From NCBI GenBank assembly GCA_030142905.1, contig JASJOG010000058.1, forward strand, positions 1,054,001 to 1,118,000: a stretch of 64,000 nucleotides of DNA, read 5' to 3'. The DNA is from Heliopora coerulea. Taxonomy: Eukaryota > Cnidaria > Anthozoa > Scleralcyonacea > Helioporidae. Positions 25,501 to 35,286 of this stretch are shown here, in pieces. Under the pieces are notes generated by a model. The model saw only the letters and a list, made by a program, of their open reading frames with translations, searched no databases and was not told the DNA's origin. A program made the position numbers and the translations under genes. Numbering within the stretch: the first letter of the stretch is position 1; each line of letters begins with the position of its first letter.

Positions 25501-28500
25501 GTATTAAAAACCAGGAACATCTCCATCCTGCTGGACTGTATCTCAAAGCAAAGATTTTACTCCTTGGTGAAACGCCACTCAAAGAACTCCAGTGTGGTTA
25601 GTAAATTTCTTTTGAAGTCTTAACTATAATAACGTCTTTGTGGTTTCAAATCACCTGGACCCAAAGCATTGACGTTTTTATGTTGTTATTTTTTTTATTG
25701 TTCCTGTTAAATATATTCGGAAAAGCTTTCCTTTCTGGATCAAAATATAGCATTTCTAGATTCACTTCGTCACCAGGAGCTAACTGTTGACATGGGTCTT
25801 AGTATGGTGGGACTAGCCATTGAACATAACAAGTAAGTATAACAAGGTGTAATACCGAACATCAAAGAACTGAAGTTTTAAATACCTCCTTACGTCTATT
25901 CAGCAGTATGTACTTATCATTTCACTAGAACTCACCTAGCGTTTGAAGGTTTGAAGCAGCTAGCCCCAACCTTTCAAAATACACCAGATTTATCAAAAAT
26001 ACAAGTGCAACACTTCGTAAGTTACACTCTTCAATTTGCTTTCAAAAGGAACAATAACATTTCTTACGATTGCAAAGTATCTGAATTTACATTACACGGT
26101 TAAAAGAACAACGATCTTCTGGCCTTTCTAAAAATAAAGTGCAATAAATTGTCGTTCCAGGAACTCCTAATTCAACACAAATACGAAGAAGAAGCAAAAA
26201 ATCTTGTGGAACATTGCATTCAAGGTTTGAATCGCATTTTATAAACATACTAAGCAGTCCTAATGGAAAATTCCTGAGCATTCAGATTTGAAAAAAAAAT
26301 TTTTTTACATTTAACAAACAGAAAACATTTACGGAATCACTTTTTTTAATATAAATGAAATTTAATCTACAAAACCACCTGCTTCAATCAAGCTAATATA
26401 ATTAAAATGTCATGATAAAATATCGAGTGAACTTAAAAAATTTAGCTGTTCAAACGCAATTACATTTTGACAGTTATTAATTAGCATTTTCGTTTTAGAT
26501 TCACCTCGTAAATTTTTCAAAACAATACAAAATTAGATACTATAGTAAAATATGTTTGACGTACACGCACCTCACATTGAGCATTGATATATGATTTTTA
26601 AAATTTTATATCTTTAGGACACAACATGGGTCATCAACTCGATCCAGAATCAAAGAAAAGATTTCATATAATTATCTGGGACAAAGCAGCTTCCAAATTT
26701 GATGTACGTTACTGGAACTAATTAATAATTCGGGACGTTAGCTTAAAGAAAAATCAGTGGGGAGTCATAGCTGCGAAATCTCAATAGGCATAAAATTTGG
26801 ACACTTTTAAACCCGATTTTTCCATTAAATAACTAATATTCAGAGAGGCTATACAATACACTCAAAAGTCGTGATTGATGCGATTTCCTGACACCTCAAT
26901 TATCGTCAAAAAATTGGGTATCGCCTCGTTTTTCAACCGATTTCTCAGTATTTGTAAATCAGATCAAACCTATTGTATGATATTATACTTCACAGAAGGC
27001 ATGATCACTCGTAAAGGTCCGTGACTCCTCCAATCATATGATTATTAATTTTCCAAGACTAGTGAAGAAATCAATACAATGCTGGATTTTTTTTTAAGTA
27101 GACCAACTATAGTGGGACCATCGAGTGACTCCTCCAATCGTATGATTATTAATTTTCCAAGATTGGTGAAGAAATCAATACAATGCTGGTTGATTTTGGA
27201 TTTTTTTTTTTGTTTTTTTTTTCCTAAGGAGGCCAACTATCGTGAGGCAATAGAGTGGTATAACTACTCCTTAAGTTTATTTTCACCAGGTGAACGTCAA
27301 AGTTCAAACGCAGGAAAACTTCATGTGAGTTATGCTTTGTTTACGCCCGTCATTGACCTACGTGCTTCATAGAGACATTACAACACTGGTAGTGCATACT
27401 TCTATCACACTACACTATGAAATTTCAATATCAATCAACCATGATTACCAACCGTCGTCATTCTTATTGTTATAGTAATGTCACGTAAGCATGTTATTTC
27501 CGCATTCAATCGCGTATAATAATGTTATTCTGTTTATAATCACGTATAATAATGTCATTTCCGACACCTTCAGCGCAATATTTGTTCCTGCTATCTCTCC
27601 ATGAAAGATCTTGATCAGGTAAGCTTTTTTTTTCTACATTTTTTTCAATCTTTACTGGGAATACTATGTTTAAGAAAGTTCTCCGATGAATTTTTCAGGC
27701 AAGGCAGTCAATTACAGAGGCAGAAAACAGTGATCACGGCAGTCCGCTGAACTCCTATTTTGAGTTTAAAATAGCTCTTCTCGCAAAAAATAACAAAAAA
27801 GGTATTCTAAAGGAATGAACATCCCGCAGCCATTGCACACATTTTATGAATGGATGAGTAAATGGATAAGTGGATGAACGAGTAAATTTATGACAATTAC
27901 GATGAGAGAGTAGACAAGCTAGTAAATAAGTGAACGAATGGTTGGGTGCATGAGAGAATGGTTGGTATACAGTAGATGCAGTGGGTAGATTAGATAACGA
28001 ACAAATGAACTAACGAATAAATGAGAGGACAAGTGAATGAGTGGATGGATTATTTACTGACAAATGGACGAACTTACGAACAAAAAACGATTGGACGGAT
28101 TTCGCTGATTTACAAACCATAGCGACTGCATGAAATAGACTGGTTTACTAAACGTCATAAAATCAATATGGAAGGTTGACTATTTCTTTGCAGCAATAAC
28201 AGCTATTAATAACATGAGTGAAAACCACGAGAATCTTGAGAAAACTGATGGCCTGACAATACATGATATAATTTGCTTAGCTGCGCAACTTGCACTCGAG
28301 GTAAAAAGAAAATAAATGTTTCATCATGACTAGGGTAAAATGTAGGTTATCGCGACCACCTGATTTGCAGTCGATCGTGTTTACGACAGCAAATTTCTCT
28401 GATGATTTAGCAAACTTGCAATAATTAATAAAATTGGAACATTCTCGCACGAAATAGCACATAAAAATGCTGCATGTTATCATATAAATTGCATCCGGCT

Positions 28501-31500
28501 GTCATCATAGTTTTAACTCAGAATTTTATACCAGTCTTTTAATTTCGAACCTTCTGCTTTGGAATTTACACGTTCTACTCGTCTTATTGGTAGGACAACA
28601 ATCACGAGGTGGCTATTCCAGCCATAGAAAGTATTATAAAACATTCACCTGACGACGAGCAGGTCATCACGGCATTAAGGTAAGCAGTGTAATAATGTAA
28701 GTATGTTCCAAAGTTTTCAAAAGAACCATCATATCTTGTATGAAATGACTTGTATATCCTCTGCATGATCTGGTTCGACTCAGTTTTCCTGCACTATAAT
28801 TGGTTCATGGGTGGGTGTTGCCGACCACTTGATTCTGTGGAACTCGATAGTTAAAGAATATCAACTTTGATCAGGAGTTCACAAGTTTCAATCTCGTCAG
28901 GGGCTCAAGAACCTTTTGTAAATTTATACGTGATATTATGAACACTCGTATAACGCCAAGCAATCACAATCCCCGGACTAAAAAATACATGACACATGCA
29001 GTGTATGAGAACCTTACCAAAATAAACGATGTCGATGTTCTTATGGGGTTTATTTAAGTAATATTGTTCACGGAGTAGTGTTTTGTCTATTTTGTTCTGG
29101 AGTGTGACATGACCAGAACGAGTCATTTTGGACAGGCGCAGTCTAAAGACCATGAGAAGAAGGCAAAGAAACAAGACTTCGAGTGTGAGAAAATAAAATT
29201 AATCTCTTCATAAGATTTGATATTACTTCCATATTTCGCACTAAAAATAGTTGAAATAGGGCAAAAAGAATACGCTTTCAAAAGTCAAAAATTACTGTAG
29301 TAACTTTACATACCACTTGAAAAATTGTCTTCAGTACGCTCTTCTGGTGACTTGGATTCAGACTCCGTAGCTGTCCTTTGGTCAGCTCATCTAATGTTGT
29401 TAACCCTAAGGCCAAGCAAAACAAACGAACTCTCGTTCAGCAGTCATCAGGAGCGGATCTAAAGAAGGGGCGTAAGGGGTGTACGCCCCCCTTTTTGCCT
29501 GTACGTCCCAGTATACATGCTTTAGACGCATACAGTTTTCTGTAATGATAATGGAAAAAGTTACTTAACCTCGGCTACTAAAACACGCTTTTTGCAATCA
29601 CAACTGGGAATGTTCTCCGGCAGGTAAAGGCAGATCAACGAGAATTCTGAAAAATATAAAGGCCTTTGTCGTGATGCATTGATGATCATTGTCTGTGGCC
29701 AAAATAACATTCTGCTTAGAGATATACTATAAAGATATTGACTTGCGTTTCATTTTTCGAAAAGAATTATTTATGAGTTATGACTAGGCATTTTCTTAAA
29801 ATCTCGTTTAAAACTATTCCCAAGATGCTAGAAATAGCATTTCAGATACCTAGGAAGTCAAAATTTTCCGGGGAAGCATGCCCCCGGACCCCCATATAAA
29901 CTTCTCGCTCTTTCGGTGCTCGTCTTCACGTCCCCCCCTTTTTTAAAATCCTGGATCCGCCCCTGGTCATGTAACTCTGAATGCAAGCGTAATGAATAAC
30001 GATGGAACCGCTGTTCACTAGAACAGAATATTGTAATAAGAGAGTTATTTTACTATTAATGGACATAACTGTCTCGTGCTGTCGCTAGCTTGCTGTTTTA
30101 CTCGAGAAAGTACCTTGCCCTAAAATAGCACAAAAATTTACCAGAATGCCATAAAGTAGTTCTTTTTCTCGTACTAATGTGCATAGGTGTCTCATTCGTT
30201 TGAAGATGAGCTTTTTCTCAGAAAAAGAAAAACGGTAAGCATCTCATATTACGGTTTGTTTACTGTTTTCATTAAAAAGGATCGGTTCGTCTTTTGATTC
30301 CTACATAAACGACCTTTAAGTCATTTTCAACAATGCATACAGACTGTTTTGTATATTTTCTAGAAATGACATGAACACAATGTTGTTTTACTTGAAGACT
30401 GCCCTACACAAGCTCACAAAAACTAACAACCCTTCACGTGGAGGTCAGAAAAATACTTCAGAATGCACATGGTTCATGAAAATTGGTGGGTATCATACAA
30501 TTATTGTCACCATTGAAATTTATCTATTTCAAAGGTAGAATAGCTTTTAAAAAAAGTATTTAATGTGTTGGCACCAACAAGCCAAAACTACGATTACAAT
30601 CCTGATATAGCAATGATTGATTTTTATGTAACCAATTTGTTTCTTCACCACTCAACAGCTTGGAACTTGGCATTACAGAGTGAAGGCTTAAACCAAGAAA
30701 TGCATGAACTATTTATCCTTGCGGATAAGGTCTGAATCAGTAAATTTATATCATCTTTTTCATAGTATATGTCATACAAGCACCCGTTGCACTATCGTTT
30801 TAATGTAAGAGAATATCTTCCCCACTTTTGACAGTTTGCAAAATTATGCCCACAAGACAAAGCTGGACTGATGAAACAGAAGTCTTCGCTTCTCATGGCG
30901 GCAGCATGCAGTTTGCAGATCGCCAGGGAACTTACAGATCAAGATGAGAAGGTAAGAAAAGAGAAAAAGAAGTAGCACATATATATAAAGACTAACCGTC
31001 TATTTTTACTTTTTCCTTGTTTTAACTTTTTTCTCTGTCTTGAGCAGAGAAAATCCTTTCTTCAGGTGCTGGATCACGTCAAAGACTGCAGAAAAGTATT
31101 ACAGTTGATAAACAGAAACTTTAATCAAGGTAGGTCATGTTTAAGGAAGTCTGCAAATGAAATTTTGGATATTGATATTTTCCCAATAAAGCACCAATAT
31201 CGCATGCAGATTCATTTTATAACTTTCAATTCTATAGATTTAAAAGCGCAAAGCAAATTAAAACGTATAAAATAAAACATATTCCGAAAAATAAAGACAT
31301 CTTGGAAAACACAAGATATGAGTCAAAACAAGACGAGTATATGAGACTGTAATATTTCGACTTTATTACAAAGTCATCATCAGACAGAATGATTTACAAA
31401 ACAAGCCAAGGTCTATATATACAGTGTGAACAACGGAAGTGAGGAATCCTGTATATATAGACCTTGGCTTGTTTTGTAAATCATTCTGTCTGATGATGAC

Positions 31501-34227
31501 TTTGTAATAAAGTCGAAATATTACAGTCTCATATACTCGTCTTGTTTTGACTCATATCTTGAGTTTTCCAAGATGTCTTTATTTTTCCGAATATCTTTCA
31601 TTTTATACTTTTTTAAGTTGTCGGCTGGTCGTGGTTTTTGGTCAAATTAAAACGTAATTGAACATTTCAACTAATGAATCACAGCATTTCACAATTTCTT
31701 GATGGTGATTCTGAATATCCAAAGAACTTGTTTTTGGCAGTTTAATGTTTGAGAAACGTAAGAGCTTGGATATATTAAAGTAGATGAACGATCTTCAAGC
31801 TCGATACTCAGAAAATGATTTCTGAGCCCCAGACGGGAATCGAACCCGCAACCTTCTGATGACCGGTCATCAGAAGGTTGCGGGTTCGAACCCCGTCTGG
31901 GGCTCAGAAATCATTTTCTGAGTATCGAGCTTGAAGATTTTTCATCTACCTGAACTTGTTTTTGTTCGGGATCAGTTGGTAAAATTGATTTTAAACGCTA
32001 AATTTCTCTGTTTGTAGCTCGACCATTTTTCCAGGTCGCTATAAGAATTTTGCACGAGGAAATCCAGTATATCAATAGCTGCTACTATGGTTTAGCTTGC
32101 AGTTAACAGTTCTTTTGTTTCAAAGGAATGCATACGACGGAAAAGGGTTAAAACAACACCGGAATGACTTCTTGGTCTCGTTCGGAATACAAACTACGGG
32201 CAACTGTAGTATCAGCTCTGTGATATTGGGTACTGGCAACGCTTTTCGAACGTCGTTCTGAATTGGCTGACTCCATGCTGCACTAAAAACACTGGATGTG
32301 TTCACTTAATACAAAAAATCCCAACATTTTGTTGCATTTTTCTTTAGATCTGAGTCAATCTGACGACGTCCCACTTCTCCTGTCCGTCTACGAATTTGAT
32401 GCCAAAGCAAACCTCAACCACGATGATATCGAATCTTTACTCGACAAAATATCCAAGTTACAAAATGTAGATGCTAAAACATTTGAAACGATTGCAGGTG
32501 ATCACGTGTAGGCAGTGGATGTTGATAACACGTGCTGGTGATGAACTCTCAAACTCTTAAGTTAACAATTGATGAGATTGTCTATTTTTCAGCACTCACA
32601 ACCCACCTTCCAAGTAATCCACGAAATACCCAAATAACAAAGAATGCGCTGCTGTTGGCAATCCGCAAACATTGCCAGACGGACACAGGATATGTTGACT
32701 ATGCCAGCTGCAGGTATATAATCTCCTAAATGATCTGGCGAGACCAAATGGCGGCGAGAAATTTCTCTTTAACCCTCTTTCCGGTCCGTACCCGATATTT
32801 TAATTTTACCCTGGCTAACGGAAAACGATTTCACTCGCCACGTGGAGACCTCTTGGACAGGAAAGGGTCAAAGGCTGTAATCACGTGAGAAAATTTTCAA
32901 TATATTTTGAAAATTGTCCGGTGACTCGTACGAGAGTGAGATTGACGACAAAAAAGTCTCCCACGTCCGTTATTTCTAGCCGCATATTTTGGTCCATGAT
33001 AAACTGAACCTTACCTTCCTTAATGCTTATTCATTTCAAAAACTGTAGGAAGCCTTCATAACAGTTTTAAAACTCCACATTATATAGCAAGTCCTATCGT
33101 GGTTTAATTGAGATTTGTTTAAGAAACGGAAGTAGTGGTGACGCCGAGAGCAAGGAGGAAGCTTGGTCCTATTATCAAGAAGCAGCGAATTTGATCGAGA
33201 AAAGCCAAAAGGTAGTTTAGTTAGAACATAAATAAGTCATTCGTTGATAAATCAATGTCAACATGACTCGAATCAAATCATCAGTGGGAATTTTTTGTTT
33301 CAGTCAAAGTTACCGGAAGTCGAGATCCAATGGTTAATGACGAAATCATGGAACTGTGGTGTTCATTTGTACAGGTGGGCATACATCTTTATGGTACACT
33401 AGAACAGTGAAATACTCATATAAATAAATGGTTGAAAAGAGCAAGCCTTGGAACAATCTCTTCATACAAAGAACTGAAAACCTTATAAGGTCCTAATACT
33501 TCACTGAAAACGAAAGAAATAGTATAGACCCCAGCCGATATGATACCACCGTTCCAACTCGTGTGTCGACGACACAATGAGAAGTGAGTCTTTCGTCAGG
33601 TTACAACCAAAAAATACCTCAAAAACCAGTTCGAATTTTGGTTGAAATAAGTTTTCCCACATCCAAACAGACGTTTCGAGTAAACGCGTATTTCTTGCTT
33701 TAACGTTTTTCACCATTTCCATCTTATTTTCTTGTAACTGTTTAACAATCTTACAAAACTCATTTGAATATTTCAATGATCTTTCCAGCTCTTGGACAAA
33801 ATTGTCATTCATCGCTTCGGCCACTTTTAACATATTTTCCCCTGTTAACCTTACTATGTTGTAGTGTAGGAAAATATCAAGCAGCAGAAAAATGGTGCGG
33901 AATGGGAATGCGATTACTTGAACAGTTGTCAGGATTGAAACACTTCTACGAAACCAAGGTACGTCACTTGAGGAATACCTCGACCATGGGCCTTCTGATA
34001 ATTTAATTGGCAATTCTATCAACATTGTGATTGACATCAGCTTTTAAGTGCTCTCTTTCGCCACAGTTCTATGTCATTTAAACTCTTTCAGTTAAAAATA
34101 GTCAGAAAAGGGACTCAATCTTCGTTGATTTTCTTTATTTATTTTTCTCCGGCAGATGTCAGAACTTTATTCGGAAGTACTATTAGGGATTGAGTCAGGA
34201 CGAACACAAGTGCTTGTTGAGGAATGA
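19518..34227 (+). CDS. TEX11: TEX11 / ZIP4-SPO22-type meiotic crossover protein
   Basis: Exons: 19518-19578, 20257-20495 (or -20473), 21815-21845, 21938-21987, 22072-22188, 23413-23493, 24066-24151, 24719-24770, 24956-25037, 25420-25433, 25515-25596, 25760-25832, 25929-26016, 26161-26224, 26618-26703, 27229-27324, 27574-27618, 27699-27801, 28194-28300, 28594-28679, 30187-30234, 30364-30485, 30659-30729, 30835-30951, 31048-31129, 32348-32497, 32593-32713, 33124-33211, 33304-33374, 33865-33958, 34156-34227. All phases agree, giving about 892 residues, close to vertebrate TEX11 (about 925-940). Colinear landmarks include CYNFGVDTFQRQQYDECVEW, LRLLANAYLEWD, LLLSVYEFDAKANL, DAKTFETIA and KYQAAEKWCGMGMRLLEQL. 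The family is a TPR-like helical scaffold of the synaptonemal complex, needed for crossovers. The least certain part is exon 2/3: an extra exon near 21045-21099 is possible. A polyadenylation signal AATAAA lies at 34406. Confidence 0.9.
22221..22402. repeat. Tandem duplication in a TEX11 intron, about 90-bp unit
   Basis: ACTTTTACGTTGCCACGAGT through TTTAGGCAGGTT occurs twice in succession (about 22221-22308 and 22309-22402). The second copy has small deletions and insertions. Similarity is high, so the duplication looks young. Confidence 0.8.
22983..23263 (-). mobile_element. tRNA-derived SINE, copy 2
   Basis: Same element and orientation as at 12068-12350, inserted in a TEX11 intron. The B-box-like GGTTCGATTTC is well kept; the A-box side has a small deletion (TGGCACACTAGTAGTGCACG). 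Confidence 0.8.
27021..27249 (+). repeat. Tandem duplication spanning a TEX11 splice acceptor
   Basis: GTGACTCCTCCAATC through AATACAATGCTGG occurs at 27021 and again at 27125. Each copy is followed by a T-rich tract and an exon-like start. The second copy leads into the true exon at 27229 (GAGGCCAACTATCGTGAGGC). The first has a decayed version (ACCAACTATAGTGGGACC) that no longer fits the protein as well. Confidence 0.8.
27845..28062. repeat. Degenerate GGAT/GAAT/GAGT tetranucleotide tract
   Basis: Irregular units such as TGGATGAG, TGGATAAG and TGAACGAG fill most of the intron between TEX11 exons ending at 27801 and starting at 28194. Confidence 0.55.
29448..29965. mobile_element. Non-autonomous DNA transposon with CAGG(A/G)GCGGAT ends
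   Basis: The ends are inverted: CAGGAGCGGATCTA on the left and, read on the other strand, CAGGGGCGGATCCAGGATTT on the right. The 5-bp sequence GTCAT flanks both sides (29443-29447 and 29966-29970) as an apparent target duplication. The ends are C/G-rich (ACGCCCCCC, GCATGCCCCCGGACCCCC) and no transposase is encoded. Ends of this type recall hAT-like MITEs, but hAT elements normally duplicate 8 bp, so the superfamily is open. The element sits in a TEX11 intron of about 1.5 kb. Confidence 0.7.
31282..31600. mobile_element. Long hairpin repeat with CTGATGA-hairpin-GAAA core in each arm
   Basis: Arms of about 140-150 bases (about 31282-31425 and 31450-31600) are near-perfect inverted copies around a short loop. 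AAGACATCTTGGAAAAC mirrors GTTTTCCAAGATGTCTT, and CCAAGGTCTATATATACAG mirrors its complement. The right arm carries CTGATGA at 31490-31496, a pairing GACTTT..AAAGTC segment and GAAA at 31515-31518. No protein is encoded. It sits in a TEX11 intron. Confidence 0.8.
31745..31955. mobile_element. tRNA-half snap-back element, copy 2 (well preserved)
   Basis: A unique left flank (TGTTTGAGAAACGTAAGAGC) leads into an almost perfect palindrome of 86-bp arms with no loop, centred between 31864 and 31865. Read outwards, each arm starts with the 3' half of a tRNA: CAGAAGGTTGCGGGTTCGAA gives the end of the anticodon arm, the T arm and the B box, followed by CCCCGTCTGGGGCTCA. It then continues into an unrelated AGAAATCATTTTCTGAG segment. 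The tRNA part most resembles tRNA-Trp 3' halves. Confidence 0.75.
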
Positions 34228-35286
34228 GTTAGAAAAGGTTCTTTCTTTTGTTTGTCTTTATTATAACGAATGTTAAATCTAATTTGTGAGATTACTGAGT
34301 TTGTATTTATTCATTACGTGCAATTAAGCAAACCTACAAGCCATATAAATATCCACACCTTGTGCAATTGACCAATATATTGAGTATTTTTCAAATATTT
34401 TCATAAATAAAGTTATACCATGTTAACACAACAAGATTGCTTTAAAACATTCTTAAATCGTATATTATACACGCACCCATTTTTTTGTAAAATAATCGTT
34501 GCGTCTTACATAAGATGTGTCTCACTTATCTCTTATAAATGAACCTGTTCATGTCTGATGTAAGGTGCGTCTCACTTCTTTCGTGTAAATGATCCTCACT
34601 CTTTCCTGCCCACAGTGCACGTCTCCTTTTGCAAAGTAAAATTGTCTGACATTTGCCAAAGTAAAGCAACAGAACAACTATCTTGACAGATAAAAGTGTT
34701 AGCACTCTTTATACTTGAGAAATATGAGATATCTTCCATGAGATGCTCCTCTGTAACGTACGAGAACGCTCGCATACTCAGAACAAAAATGAAGTTCAGG
34801 CCATAATTTCTTATGCCACGTCTAGAACACAAGGCGGCCTTGTTCTCGTATAAACGGACCAGTTTTGGTCTTAGTTCTGTGTTGGAATCTTACGTTTTGT
34901 TACCACCATTTTAATACTATCAGAGAACAATTTAAGCTATAGTTATACGACTGATGATCGACACCAATACAGCTGTGATACGACAGAATAAGTACGGTTG
35001 GAGATAGCAGAGAACTCGAACGATTAAATTGATATTTTTTGTTTGCATCGATTGACTTTAGCATGTAATCTGGGATTTGTTTCTACACAGTTAGACCTAC
35101 TACAATTGTAAAATAATTCTTCAAGGACTTTTAAAGAACATCAGCTACAAGTAACAGTGATATAAATATTTGTATTAGGGCCTTCCATGCCTTCACCTTT
35201 ATTGTTGTTATCTAATTCATGGGATTGAATCACGCTTTATGCAAGGTTCTGGCATCTATTAGAAGATGTTATGAATATATTAAAAA
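34228..35286. other. Convergent intergenic region TEX11 / B4GALNT
   Basis: It holds the 3' ends of the two converging genes: AATAAA at about 34406 on the plus strand, and its complement at about 35198-35203 for the minus-strand gene. A short duplicated block (GTGTCTCACTT / GTGCGTCTCACTT) lies near 34515-34590. No gene is seen. Confidence 0.5.

Noticed and set aside
32017..32033. Possible 17-nt microexon between TEX11 exons (TTTGTAG|CTCG..CCAG|GTCGCT)
   Set aside because: Including it shifts the frame into the next exon, whereas joining 31129 to 32348 directly is in phase and matches the family.
33124..33958. Alternative TEX11 acceptor at 33869 (TGTAG|GAAAA)
   Set aside because: It puts a stop into the last exons; the acceptor five bases upstream (exon start 33865) keeps the frame and aligns with the KYxxAEKWCG motif.
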